A DNA stretch of 64,000 nt from an uncultured Eubacteriales bacterium (GCA_902795135.1 CADBJW010000004.1:82126-146125), one strand, 5' to 3'; shown: positions 25,803 through 35,086, counted from the stretch's first letter. Notes: generated by a model not told the origin, from the letters alone. Program-made: numbers and translations.

Positions 25803-27500
25803 CTATTTTTTCTCACAAAGATAGATATAATTCATATGCGTTGCCCCTAATGGGGTAATTTCGTAATCAGAACCGTCCATCAGCCTTTTCATACGGTTGT
25901 CGCCGCCCGACCAGAAGCACCAGGCAAGAAACCGATCCGGAGGGTCGATTTCCTTAAGACTTCCTGTGCGGAGCGGATCCATGACATAGACCTTTGCATT
26001 AAATCCGGTATGGCAAATGCAGTCATAGAAGGCATGCCGTTCCAGTCCCAGATCATAGTTTTCTTCCGTCGCACCTTGGAAGAAGACGCAATCCAGATCC
26101 TCATATTGTTTGACAGCCGTTGTCACTTCCTTGCTTTTTGGATATAGGTAGGCGAAGTGATCCGCCTGCTGCCCCATGACAGCCCCCCAGAGAGTAATCG
26201 CTGCGATGGCGGCAAGGAAGACCGGGCGCCACTTGAAGTCATAGCGGCACAGCTGCCCGATTCCATACCAAAAGCAGATCATAAGCAAGACAACTTCAAA
26301 ACTGCTGTAACGATTGGAATACATATCCGTTAAAACGTTGAAGGTCAGCCCGATCAGTGCCGTAAGAAGGATCAAAAGCACCAATCCGGAATAGCGGTTC
26401 CGGTCCGCTCCGGAAAAGACCTTTTGGTCCGCCTTCTTGCGCTGAACGACGAATAGAATGAAATATCCAAGACCCGCGGCAGCAAAAACGATGAAAACCG
26501 CCATTCCGCCAAACCACTTGTCGTATACGCAATCCCATAGCGTAGCAATCGTACCGGAAGCCCGTTCCCAGGTAACCGTCATAAGGTTGTAGGCGATGGT
26601 GCCTTTGCCATAATCATCCGGCTGTACAAAGGCCGAAGGGTGTAACACCATTTCGATCAGGTAGGTCTTGCGATAAACGAACCAATAGGTTCCTGCAAGC
26701 AGAGGAAGGGCATAAATCAATGATGCGCGGAACTGTTTGCGGATGAGCAACGAGAAGAAAAACAGGCAGAAGAAGGTTCCGCAAAGCATAAACATCAACT
26801 CAGAGTGCTTCATTCCGTAATAAGCGGCAAGGAATGCCAACAGTTCCCACCCAACAAAACGCACGTGATCCCGGGTGTCCCAAAGTTTTATGTGGCATGC
26901 GATCACAATCAAAAGAAGCATGATTGCCAGCATATAGAAACGGATATACGTGCACATGCTCATGATGATCCCGCTGAAACCAAACATGATGATACTCAGC
27001 AGAGCAATCTCCTTGCGACCGGTCAGCGTTTTTATGCAATAAAACAGTAGAAGTTCCGCGAGGAAGAAAAATACCATATTTAAGATCAACGACCCCGTGG
27101 CGTAACCGTCAAAGGGCGTCGTAGCGGACATGATGAGATTCATCATGCCCATATATGTGCGTTTTGTCAGCAGCAGATGCAAAGACTCTGTGAACGGCAA
27201 AGAACGCAGACCCTCGCCCTGCGCGACAGTCAGATGAGACAGCATACCATCCGCATCCATCCATGTTTCATATTGCCAGGATGGATCGCTCATAAAGTAA
27301 ACATCCTCATCGAAGGTGTAGTTGCGAGCGTGCTCAAAGGTATACAGTTCGTCCAGAAAATAGTTTCCCTTTTGTCCGTGCCAGTAAACCAAGACCATGC
27401 ACTGTGCGATCATTACGATAAGAAGCCCAATGACGATGGTCTGCCGGCTTTTTAAACGAGTCAATTTGTTATTTTCTAGTATGCCAGTGTTGTGAAACAT
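25803..27500 (-). CDS. Large polytopic membrane protein, possible GT-C type glycosyltransferase
   Basis: A 565-residue protein with about ten membrane helices. After the first helix comes an outside loop with FLDELYTFEHARNY; an acidic pair at this place is the catalytic hallmark of lipid-phosphate-dependent GT-C enzymes. A long C-terminal soluble part follows the last helix. I do not recognise a named family. Position between the dehydrogenase and GT2-GT4 genes suggests it adds a sugar on the outer face or takes part in polymer export. Confidence 0.6.
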   Translation of the reverse strand: MFHNTGILENNKLTRLKSRQTIVIGLLIVMIAQCMVLVYWHGQKGNYFLDELYTFEHARNYTFDEDVYFMSDPSWQYETWMDADGMLSHLTVAQGEGLRSLPFTESLHLLLTKRTYMGMMNLIMSATTPFDGYATGSLILNMVFFFLAELLLFYCIKTLTGRKEIALLSIIMFGFSGIIMSMCTYIRFYMLAIMLLLIVIACHIKLWDTRDHVRFVGWELLAFLAAYYGMKHSELMFMLCGTFFCLFFFSLLIRKQFRASLIYALPLLAGTYWFVYRKTYLIEMVLHPSAFVQPDDYGKGTIAYNLMTVTWERASGTIATLWDCVYDKWFGGMAVFIVFAAAGLGYFILFVVQRKKADQKVFSGADRNRYSGLVLLILLTALIGLTFNVLTDMYSNRYSSFEVVLLMICFWYGIGQLCRYDFKWRPVFLAAIAAITLWGAVMGQQADHFAYLYPKSKEVTTAVKQYEDLDCVFFQGATEENYDLGLERHAFYDCICHTGFNAKVYVMDPLRTGSLKEIDPPDRFLAWCFWSGGDNRMKRLMDGSDYEITPLGATHMNYIYLCEKK

Positions 27501-27505
27501 GATAT

Positions 27506-28762
27506 CTAATTCGTATGGAACTGATCACGAGTGTATACTTTCTCTTTTACATCTTCCAAACACGACTCAAACCGATTGGCCAAAATGATCTGGCAATCGC
27601 TCTTGAAGCGGTCTAAGTCATTTTGTATTTCACATTCGGGGAACATGTCGAAGTTGTCCAAATCAACGAAAGGTTCGTAGATTTCGATTGGAAAACCTTT
27701 TCCGGAAATGCGTTTCAGTACTTCCAGCGTGGCACTGTGCCGATAATTGTCACTTCCCGCTTTCATATTGAGACGGTATACGCCAATAACAGGGCTTTGG
27801 GAAGACGACGAGTCATGCGATATTTTTTTGGCTCTCGAAAGAATCTGAGCTGAAATGTGGTCCATACGCGTCTGATTGCTTTCGACGATGGCACTAATTA
27901 TATTCTGCGGAATACCGGAAAACTGTGCCAACAACTGCCGCGTGTCTTTTGGCAGGCAATTGCCACCGTACCCGAAGCTTGGATTGTTATAGTCCTGTCC
28001 GATACGAGGATCCAGTCCCATGCCCCGAATGATTTCCCCGGCATTGAGCCCGGACAACTCTGCAAAGCAATCCAACTCGTTAAAGAAAGAAACCCTCAAG
28101 GCGAGGTAAGCATTGGAAAACAGTTTGATAGCCTCGGCTTCAGAACTGTTGACAATCAGGGATGGACATTCATAACCGCTGCATCCTTCGAGCATCAGGT
28201 CACAAACCAGAGAGGCATCCTGCATTAGGGCAGGATCATCCATATCCGTTCCGGCGATGATGCGATTCGGATGCAGGCAATCGTATAACGCTTTGCCTTC
28301 CCGCAAGAATTCTGGACAAAACAAAAGCCTGCGATATCCGGTTTCGGATCGCATTCTTTCTGTAAACCCAACAGGTACCGTGGATTTGATGACAATAATT
28401 GGTTGCCTTTGAGGACAGTATTGTATTACACTCTTGATAACGCCTTCGACAACAGAAGTATCAAACGCATTTCTCGATTCACTAAAATCGGTAGGGACTG
28501 CAACGAACACAATATCGGGGTCGTTATAAGCTTCAGCAGGTCTTATCGTCGCGGAAAGAGATAAATCGACATGATTTTCAAGCCAATTGGTAATGTGCTC
28601 GTCTTCAATCGGTGATGCATGACGATTGATCTCTTCAACCCGTGCCCGATCAACGTCGAGTAGAATGACGTTATGGTTTACCGACAGCATGCAAGAAAGT
28701 GAAAATCCAACATACCCGCCTCCAACTACGGTGATGTTGTAAATATTTTTCGCCTCTAACAT
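27506..28762 (-). CDS. ugd: Nucleotide-sugar dehydrogenase, probable UDP-glucose 6-dehydrogenase
   Basis: A 418-residue NAD-dependent enzyme that oxidises UDP-glucose twice to UDP-glucuronate. GGGYVGFSLS is the NAD-binding turn, KSTVPVGFTERM and FCPEFLREGKAL belong to the core, and the catalytic Cys is C269 in FGYGGNCLPKDT. It heads the minus-strand glycan operon, and its product is the substrate of the epimerase at 16.5 kb. The start has no clear nearby ribosome site; GGAG is 18 nt away. Confidence 0.92.
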   Translation of the reverse strand: MLEAKNIYNITVVGGGYVGFSLSCMLSVNHNVILLDVDRARVEEINRHASPIEDEHITNWLENHVDLSLSATIRPAEAYNDPDIVFVAVPTDFSESRNAFDTSVVEGVIKSVIQYCPQRQPIIVIKSTVPVGFTERMRSETGYRRLLFCPEFLREGKALYDCLHPNRIIAGTDMDDPALMQDASLVCDLMLEGCSGYECPSLIVNSSEAEAIKLFSNAYLALRVSFFNELDCFAELSGLNAGEIIRGMGLDPRIGQDYNNPSFGYGGNCLPKDTRQLLAQFSGIPQNIISAIVESNQTRMDHISAQILSRAKKISHDSSSSQSPVIGVYRLNMKAGSDNYRHSATLEVLKRISGKGFPIEIYEPFVDLDNFDMFPECEIQNDLDRFKSDCQIILANRFESCLEDVKEKVYTRDQFHTN

Positions 28763-28803
28763 ATGTTATAAAAATGAATTCTCCAACTATAAAGGACAAG
28801 ATT

Positions 28804-28832
28804 ATTATACTATAATGATTACAAAAGAACAA
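28804..28832 (-). promoter_or_regulatory. Promoter of the glycan operon
   Basis: Minus-strand TTGTTC (28827-28832), 17-nt spacer and TATAAT (28804-28809), about 42 nt before the dehydrogenase start. Confidence 0.6.
28811..28816 (+). promoter_or_regulatory. -10 element for lplA, next to the divergent -10
   Basis: Plus-strand TATAAT lies one base from the minus-strand TATAAT at 28804-28809; no clear -35 on this strand. Confidence 0.45.
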
Positions 28833-28869
28833 ATATAAGTGATAAATTTGAAGTAGAGAGAAGCATAAC

Positions 28870-29940
28870 ATGAAGCAAAAATTGATCTATATAGAGAACG
28901 ATTCTACGGACCCACATTACAACCTGGCCTTCGAAGAATACGTCTTCCAGAATCATGGAGGTTCAGGCGGCGAAGGAGAGACCGAAGCAAAGGCAGTGCC
29001 GGTGCTTTTGCTGTGGCAAAATGAGCCTTCGGTCATTATCGGAAAATTTCAGAACACCATTGAGGAAATCAACTACGACTATATAAAGGAAAAGGGCATC
29101 CACGTTGTGCGCAGAAACACAGGCGGCGGCGCCGTCTACCACGATCTGGGGAATCTGAACTATTCGTTTATTATTCCGGGGGCAGAAACCAAGGTGGATT
29201 TCAAAACCTTCACGATTCCCATCATCAAAGCCCTCAACAGTTACGGAATCCCCGCGGAGCAAACCGGACGAAACGACATCCTCGTGGATGGGAAAAAGTT
29301 TTCCGGAAACGCCCAGCAGTTTTCGAAACACAGCCTGCTGCATCATGGAACGATCATGTTCGATGTGGATGTGGCGGCTGTGGGAAATGCCTTGCGGGTT
29401 AAACCAGGCAAATTCAAATCCAAAGCCACGAAATCGGTACGAAGCCGGGTCACCAATCTGAAACCCTTCTTTGAAGAGGCGGCGGCAAGTCATCCAGCAC
29501 TGGGTCATCCGGCACTAGATGAGTGCGTAGAGAACGCGGCTGATTTGAAGGCGCTTCTTTTGGAGTGGTTCAAGCGGGAGTACGACGTCACAGAACTTCA
29601 TCTCAACGCGTCGCAGCGGTCTGACATCGAGAGGTTGAAACGAGAAAAATATGACACCCGTGAGTGGAATTTCGGCAAATCGCCAAAAGCCGATGTAGTG
29701 CGAGGCGACTTTTTCCCATGCGGGCAAGTGGAGTTTCACTTTACCATCAAGGAACACAAAATCCGCAGCGTCCGAATCACCGGTGATTTCTTCGCGGCAA
29801 AGGACATTCGGGAACTGGAACGGGCCTTTGAGAATTGTGAATATACAAAAGCCGCCCTCGGGGAAGTGCTGCGCGGCGCAGACCTGACGGGATATCTGGG
29901 CGATGTTACGGCGGAGGAACTTCTGGAAGTGATCGTTTGA
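28870..29940 (+). CDS. lplA: Lipoate-protein ligase A
   Basis: A 356-residue enzyme that activates lipoate with ATP and attaches it to lysines of lipoyl proteins (glycine cleavage H protein or 2-oxoacid dehydrogenases). RRNTGGGAVYHDLGNLNYSF, NDILVDGKKFSGNAQ and HGTIMFD form the active site; a C-terminal accessory domain (about 265-356) is present. The segment around residues 31-43 (GGSGGEGETEAK) is an unusual Gly/Glu-rich insert near the start. No lipoyl-dependent enzyme is encoded in this window. Confidence 0.94.
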   Translation: MKQKLIYIENDSTDPHYNLAFEEYVFQNHGGSGGEGETEAKAVPVLLLWQNEPSVIIGKFQNTIEEINYDYIKEKGIHVVRRNTGGGAVYHDLGNLNYSFIIPGAETKVDFKTFTIPIIKALNSYGIPAEQTGRNDILVDGKKFSGNAQQFSKHSLLHHGTIMFDVDVAAVGNALRVKPGKFKSKATKSVRSRVTNLKPFFEEAAASHPALGHPALDECVENAADLKALLLEWFKREYDVTELHLNASQRSDIERLKREKYDTREWNFGKSPKADVVRGDFFPCGQVEFHFTIKEHKIRSVRITGDFFAAKDIRELERAFENCEYTKAALGEVLRGADLTGYLGDVTAEELLEVIV

Positions 29941-29985
29941 TAAAAATGCCGCCCTAAGCAGTTCATAAAATGATTAAGGAAATGA

Positions 29986-30014
29986 TTGAGGCAATTCTTC
30001 GAACGTGCTAAACT
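29986..30014 (+). promoter_or_regulatory. Promoter for the DUF6506-like gene
   Basis: TTGAGG (29986-29991), 17-nt spacer, TAAACT (30009-30014); GGAGG at 30024-30028 leads to the ATG at 30037. Confidence 0.55.
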
Positions 30015-30036
30015 GTAAAAAATGGAGGTTACAAGA

Positions 30037-30579
30037 ATGTTAAAATTTGCTTTTTTGATTAACGTTCCGGGACAGAATCCGGACACATTCGCAGGAACTT
30101 ATGAGAACAGCGAGAGCTTTAATATCGTAGCTGGAACGGACAACATGGAAATGGCCAAAGAATATGTTGCCAAGCTGGTTGCCGACGGTTATACCCTGTT
30201 CAATCTCTGTGGTGACTTTGATGACGAAATCACAGGTGCGATGCAGGAAGCTGCCGGTCCAGATGTGAAGATCCGTCACGCGGATTATTTCCCTGCGGAG
30301 CTTGCGAAAGTCGAGGCACTGCCGGAATTTACGAAATACGGCATGGTCATCGTCATGAGAGGCGTTGAGGAACCTTCGGAAGTAGCTCTGAGCTGCGAAG
30401 GATTTGACGCGAAAGCCATCTTCGTCAAGGATCAGGCACAGGCCAATGAAGCAGCTAAAAAGCTGGCCGCAGAAGGAATGCACGACATTGAGCTTTGCAG
30501 CTGGTTTACAGAAGAAAAAACCCAGGAAGTCATTGACGCCATTGGCGGGGCAGTACCGGTAGGTAGCTGTGGACTTTAA
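30037..30579 (+). CDS. DUF6506-like protein with internal duplication
   Basis: A soluble 180-residue protein that appears to consist of two related halves. In the first, an AKEYVAKLVADGYTLFNLCGDF segment is followed by EITGAMQEAAG; in the second, ANEAAKKLAAEGMHDIELCSWF by KTQEVIDAIGG. A stand-alone half resembles DUF6506 proteins as I recall them; the function is unknown. Start at 30037 is set by GGAGG 9 nt ahead; the upstream ATG at 30022 overlaps that site. The stop overlaps the GTG start of the ABC exporter. Confidence 0.7.
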   Translation: MLKFAFLINVPGQNPDTFAGTYENSESFNIVAGTDNMEMAKEYVAKLVADGYTLFNLCGDFDDEITGAMQEAAGPDVKIRHADYFPAELAKVEALPEFTKYGMVIVMRGVEEPSEVALSCEGFDAKAIFVKDQAQANEAAKKLAAEGMHDIELCSWFTEEKTQEVIDAIGGAVPVGSCGL

Positions 30580-32326
30580 TACATCGAGACTGACAATCTT
30601 TCTGCGCTATTTTAAGCCGCATATCGGGCTGTTTATTCTGGACTTGTCCTGCGCATTGGTGGCATCGCTCATTGATATTGCGTTTCCACTGATCGCGCGG
30701 CATTCCATGTATCACATGCTCCCGGATCAGGAATACGCCGTTTTCTTTCACGTGATGATCATCGTGGCTGTCGCATTCCTGCTCCGAGCCAGCCTGAACT
30801 ATATCATTACTTATTGGGGTCACATGTTTGGTGTGCGGGTCGAGGCGGACCTGCGTGATGACCTCTTTTCGCATATGCAGACTCTGGATTTTGGATTCTT
30901 TAACAAGAATCGTACGGGGCAGCTCCTGTCAAGAATCACAGGGGATCTTTTTGAGATCACAGAAATGGCGCACCACGGACCGGAAGATTTATTCATTGCC
31001 CTTGTCACGATTATTGGGGCGATTATTGTCATGTTCACGGTGCAGTGGAAACTGGCGCTGCTCATATTGATCATATTGCCCATTGCGATCTTTATCGTCA
31101 TGCTCAACCGGCGCAGAATGATTCGGACCTCCAGGAAGGTCAAAGAGCGACTGGCTGAGATCAACGGCGAAATCGAATCCGGCATCTCCGGAGTCAGAAC
31201 CAGCAAAGCCTTTGCAAACGAAGAAACGGATTATGCGAAATTTGCAAAGGCAAACGAACAGTTCAAAACCTCAAAATGCGATAACTACAAAGCCTTTGGA
31301 TTGTTCAATTCGTCGCTGGAATTCTTCCTGTGCATCATGCCGGTCTTGATCCTGGCAGTGGGCGGCTGGCTGATCATGCGGGATGAAATGAACTATGTGG
31401 ATCTGATTACGTTCTATCTGTATATCAGCACCTTCATTACGCCAATCCGAAAGCTGGCGACCTTTATGGAGACCTTTATGAACGGCTGGGCCGGCCTGAC
31501 GCGATTTGTGGACATCATGCGGCAGGAGCCGGAGATTCGGGATAAGCCGGATGCGGTTCGTCTGGGAGAAGATGAAAGCGGCCGTCCGGTTCCGGTGAAG
31601 GGCGATATTGAAATCGATCAGGTATCCTTCGCTTACGACAACGAGGACATGGACGTAATCCGCAACGTCAGCCTGAACATCCGTCCGGGAGAGACCGTTG
31701 CCATTGTCGGCCCATCGGGTGGCGGCAAGACCACTCTTTGTCAATTGATTCCGCGGTTCTTTGACGTGGACGAGGGCGCGATCCGAATCGACGGTACCGA
31801 TATTCGGGATATCAATCTGCAGACGCTGCGGAAGCACATTGGAATCGTCCAGCAGGATGTATTCCTCTTTGCCGATACCATTGCGGAGAATATCCGCTAC
31901 GGCAGACCGGATGCAACGGATGAGGAAGTCCGTGAAGCGGCCCAAAAGGCCGAAATCTATGAGGACATTATGGCTATGCCGCAGCAATTTGATTCCTATG
32001 CGGGAGAACGGGGCGTGCTGCTTTCCGGTGGACAAAAGCAGAGAGTTTCCATTGCCAGAATATTTCTCAAGAACCCGCCGATCCTGATTCTGGATGAGGC
32101 GACTTCGGCTCTGGATACCATTACAGAGTCCCGTATTCAGGGTGCTTTTGACAAGCTGGCTGTGGGCAGAACGACCATCATCATCGCACATCGCTTATCA
32201 ACGATACGAAGTGCAGACCGGATCGTTCTGATTGATGAAGGCGAAATCAAAGAAGAAGGAACCCATGAAGCATTGATGCAGGCGGACGGCAAGTACGCCG
32301 AGCTTTACCGATACAGCGAGGGATAA
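30569..32326 (+). CDS. ABC exporter, fused membrane and ATPase domains (MsbA/LmrA-like)
   Basis: A 585-residue half transporter. Six membrane helices occupy about 15-310, and the ATPase follows with Walker A GPSGGGKTTL, Q-loop, signature LLSGGQKQRVS, Walker B ILILDEATSAL and the H-loop AHRLST. It likely works as a homodimer that exports lipids, peptides or drugs. Start codon is GTG at 30569 inside the end of the previous gene, with GGTAGG ahead, so it is translationally coupled. Substrate unknown. Confidence 0.93.
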   Translation: MDFNTSRLTIFLRYFKPHIGLFILDLSCALVASLIDIAFPLIARHSMYHMLPDQEYAVFFHVMIIVAVAFLLRASLNYIITYWGHMFGVRVEADLRDDLFSHMQTLDFGFFNKNRTGQLLSRITGDLFEITEMAHHGPEDLFIALVTIIGAIIVMFTVQWKLALLILIILPIAIFIVMLNRRRMIRTSRKVKERLAEINGEIESGISGVRTSKAFANEETDYAKFAKANEQFKTSKCDNYKAFGLFNSSLEFFLCIMPVLILAVGGWLIMRDEMNYVDLITFYLYISTFITPIRKLATFMETFMNGWAGLTRFVDIMRQEPEIRDKPDAVRLGEDESGRPVPVKGDIEIDQVSFAYDNEDMDVIRNVSLNIRPGETVAIVGPSGGGKTTLCQLIPRFFDVDEGAIRIDGTDIRDINLQTLRKHIGIVQQDVFLFADTIAENIRYGRPDATDEEVREAAQKAEIYEDIMAMPQQFDSYAGERGVLLSGGQKQRVSIARIFLKNPPILILDEATSALDTITESRIQGAFDKLAVGRTTIIIAHRLSTIRSADRIVLIDEGEIKEEGTHEALMQADGKYAELYRYSEG

Positions 32327-32343
32327 AAAGGGGAACAAAGGAA

Positions 32344-33132
32344 ATGGAAGAAAAACGACGACAAAAGAGAGTGTTGATTTTGGCCGTACGGGCGGGCGAA
32401 ATCATGATGAAAGCCGGTGCGGAGATTTACCGCGTCGAAGACACCATCGAACGGATCTGCAAAGCCTGCGGGATGGATTACGTCGACGTATTTGCTATGC
32501 CGACGGGAATTTTTATTACCGTAGACAAAGGCTTTGAAGAAGATGATACCTATACGTATATCCGAAGAATCAGATCTTCAGAGACTGATTTGAACAAGAT
32601 CTCAAGGGTCAATGATTTTTCGAGAACCTTCACGACGACCGACATGACCGTGGAAGAGGGCATGGACGAGCTGGACGAAATCGAAAAAGAAAAGAAGTAT
32701 CCGATTACAGTTCGGCTCCTGTGCGCCAGCATTGCGGCGGCGTGCTTCAGCGTGCTGTTTGGCGGAAACGCCATGGATTTCATCATTGCGTTTCTGATCG
32801 GTTCCGTTTGCTACGCTTTCTCGCGGATTCTATCCCATGCCGGCGTCAACTTCTTTATCCATGGCCTTTGCTGCTGCGCCATGGCAGCCTTTTTCGCTCT
32901 CATTGCAGCGACATCCATACCGGGTGCGCATTATGGCATGATCATCGCTGGATGTCTCATGCTGTTCGTACCCGGCGTGGCGATCACCAATTCCATCCGA
33001 GATTTTCTGTCAGGGGATATGGTTTCCGGACTTGGCAGGATGGCGGAGGCGTTTCTGACGGCCGTTTCTCTGGCGGCAGGCGCTGGTATCGTAATCAAAC
33101 TATGGGATATGATAGGAGGGATCACACTATGA
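32344..33132 (+). CDS. Threonine/serine exporter, large subunit (ThrE N-terminal, DUF1212)
   Basis: A 262-residue protein. The soluble first part (AGEIMMKAGAEIYRVEDTIERIC, DVFAMPTGIFIT) belongs to the ThrE N-terminal domain and is followed by five membrane helices. In Firmicutes the exporter is split into two proteins; the second is encoded directly downstream with an ATGA overlap. The predicted role is export of threonine, serine or related metabolites. A GGGGAACAAAGGAA site precedes the ATG. Confidence 0.9.
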   Translation: MEEKRRQKRVLILAVRAGEIMMKAGAEIYRVEDTIERICKACGMDYVDVFAMPTGIFITVDKGFEEDDTYTYIRRIRSSETDLNKISRVNDFSRTFTTTDMTVEEGMDELDEIEKEKKYPITVRLLCASIAAACFSVLFGGNAMDFIIAFLIGSVCYAFSRILSHAGVNFFIHGLCCCAMAAFFALIAATSIPGAHYGMIIAGCLMLFVPGVAITNSIRDFLSGDMVSGLGRMAEAFLTAVSLAAGAGIVIKLWDMIGGITL

Positions 33133-33578
33133 TGAATCTCCTGCTGCAATTTGTGCTGGCCCTGTTTGCTACACTCGGCTTCAGCGTCATATTCAGAGTT
33201 CCCGTAAAAAAAATCCCAGCATGCATTTTGATTGGCGCGCTGGGATGGGTTACGTATGAAATTGCTGTTTTCTATATGCAGTCACCTGTCTTTGGCTGCT
33301 TCGCAGGAGCATGCATAGTCGGCATGCTCAGTTCGATCTGTGCCAGATTTCTCAAAGAGGCGTCGACCGTCTTCATCGTTCCGGGAATACTCTGTCTGGT
33401 TCCCGGCTACAAAATCTACAGCACCATGGAAGCCTTGCTGTTGCATAATTACGGGAATACTGCCTCCATCGGAATCGAAACACTGATGATGGCAGGGGCA
33501 ATCGCCATAGGGCTTCTCGTTATGGGCGTAGCCGTGGGTCTTGTCCGGATGGCCTTCCGGAAGATCCGCTCCTTTTAG
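33129..33578 (+). CDS. Threonine/serine exporter, small subunit (ThrE C-terminal, DUF3815)
   Basis: A 149-residue membrane protein with about five helices; IPACILIGALGWVTYEI and FIVPGILCLVPGYKIYSTM are typical of the small ThrE subunit. It begins at ATG 33129, overlapping the stop of the large subunit by 4 nt. Its end overlaps by 4 nt the end of the convergent PTS-like gene. Confidence 0.9.
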   Translation: MMNLLLQFVLALFATLGFSVIFRVPVKKIPACILIGALGWVTYEIAVFYMQSPVFGCFAGACIVGMLSSICARFLKEASTVFIVPGILCLVPGYKIYSTMEALLLHNYGNTASIGIETLMMAGAIAIGLLVMGVAVGLVRMAFRKIRSF

Positions 33579-34630
33579 AGATCCAGTTTGTAATCACCGT
33601 CTTTGATCAGACCCATTTTACGCATGATTCGGTCGATGATAAAGGCGAGGATCGCTGGCAAAACAATCTGGAGAAGGAGCACTTTCCAGAGCACATCACC
33701 CGTAAATCCCATATCTGTAAAAGTACCGATTTGACCAACGAATCCGCAGGTTCCCATTCCGGCACCGACCGGGATATTTGTCATTTTGAAAACACATGTT
33801 GCCAGGGGTCCTATAATAGCAGCGGTAAGCGTCGGCGGAACTAAAATCCACGGATGCTTTATGATGTTTGAAACCTGCAGCATGGATGTGCCGATTCCCT
33901 GGGCGACGAGTCCGCCCACACCGTTTTCCCGGAAGCTGGCAACGGCAAATCCAACCATCTGCGCACAGCATCCAACGGTTGCAGCACCTGCGGCAAGGCC
34001 CGACAAATCAAGCATAATGCAAAGGGCCGCGCTGGAGATCGGAGCGGTCAGCGCCAGTCCGACGACAACGGAGATAAAGATTCCAAAGAAGAACGGCTGC
34101 CATACGGTTGCGGCCATGATGGCGTCACCAAGCCGGAACAGGCACCAGCCGACACCCGGGCCGACGAGTTTGGCGGCGATTCCGCCGATGATGATCGTAA
34201 CGGCAGGGGTTACCAGAATATCCACTTTGGTTTCCTTAGATACCATTTTCCCGAATTCAGCACCAAGAGCAGCTGCCACAAAGGCTCCGGCAGGGCCACC
34301 GGCCAACGTGATTCCAAAGCCGGTCAGCGTGGCGCCCATCATACCGGTAACGGCACTGGAGAACAGAACCAAAGGAGGTGCCTTAAGACTCCAGGCGACC
34401 GCTACGCCAATGCCGGCTCCCATCATGCTTTTGGCAACGCCGCCGATTTCAACGAGAAATGCGGAAATCGCGTTGTCACCAAACAGCACAGCGGTCTGCG
34501 CTCCCAGAACGTCCAGAATCGTTCCCATAAGCAAGGTGGCAAACAGCCCTAAAGCCATTGCGGACAAGGCGTCCTGAACGTATCTTTTAAAACTGATTTC
34601 GATGTCTTTTTTCTTAAAAAACTCTTTCAT
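33575..34630 (-). CDS. PTS IIC-like membrane protein (PTS_EIIC_2 / PfoR-type)
   Basis: A 351-residue polytopic protein rich in Gly/Ala helices, with SAMALGLFATLLMGTILD, GPAGAFVAAALGAEFGKMVSKETKVDI and KHPWILVPPTLTAAI. These are features of the family annotated as PTS sugar transporter subunit IIC, which includes the PfoR protein of clostridia. No IIA or IIB partners are encoded nearby, so a sugar phosphotransferase role is doubtful. Ribosome site is weak. Confidence 0.8.
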   Translation of the reverse strand: MKEFFKKKDIEISFKRYVQDALSAMALGLFATLLMGTILDVLGAQTAVLFGDNAISAFLVEIGGVAKSMMGAGIGVAVAWSLKAPPLVLFSSAVTGMMGATLTGFGITLAGGPAGAFVAAALGAEFGKMVSKETKVDILVTPAVTIIIGGIAAKLVGPGVGWCLFRLGDAIMAATVWQPFFFGIFISVVVGLALTAPISSAALCIMLDLSGLAAGAATVGCCAQMVGFAVASFRENGVGGLVAQGIGTSMLQVSNIIKHPWILVPPTLTAAIIGPLATCVFKMTNIPVGAGMGTCGFVGQIGTFTDMGFTGDVLWKVLLLQIVLPAILAFIIDRIMRKMGLIKDGDYKLDL

Positions 34631-34756
34631 CTTATTTTTTCTACACTTTCTAAATAAAATCTATCACCAATGGAGACGATTATATCATGTAGCAAGGGGA
34701 GATTCAACGCAGCCAGAAAAAATGTCTGTTTTTAACAAAGAAATACACAAAATTTG

Positions 34757-34785
34757 TTGACAAGAAACTAAAATCGCGTTATATT
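34757..34785 (+). promoter_or_regulatory. Promoter of the leucine operon leader
   Basis: Consensus TTGACA (34757-34762), a 17-nt spacer and TATATT (34780-34785). Confidence 0.85.
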
Positions 34786-34791
34786 GTCATT

Positions 34792-35047
34792 GTGACTTGT
34801 GAAAAATCACAAAAAAGAATTAAATATTGCGTGCGATGAACGGAATAAATCCTGCTAAAGCATTCCAGAGAGCGGTGTTTGGTGCGAGGCCGTATGTGGA
34901 AGCTGGACGTCTCACCCGGGAGCACGAAATCTTAAGCGGACATGTAGTTCTTCGCGAAAGCGGAGCGGCCATTGGGGCGAAACGCATGTCAATAAGAGTG
35001 GTACCGCGGAGTATAAACTTCGTCTCTTAGTGAGGCGAGGTTTTTTT
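34792..35047 (+). promoter_or_regulatory. T-box riboswitch leader for leucine
   Basis: A tRNA-sensing leader. Stem I elements AGAGAGCGG (34867-34875) and GGTGCGAGG are present, with CTC at 34911-34913 as the probable specifier codon (leucine). The invariant T-box AAGAGTGGTACCGCGG lies at 34994-35009, and a terminator follows (arms around 35019-35027 and 35032-35040, then seven T). Uncharged tRNA-Leu would stabilise the antiterminator and turn on leuA-leuC-leuD-leuB. Confidence 0.93.
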
Positions 35048-35086
35048 GTATCAAAGGAGCGGCCACTCGAAGAAACAGGAGGAAAC

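Noticed and set aside
33786-34577. 263-codon plus-strand frame opposite the PTS IIC-like gene
   Set aside because: Low-complexity Ala/Pro/Thr sequence that results from reading Gly/Ala membrane codons backward.
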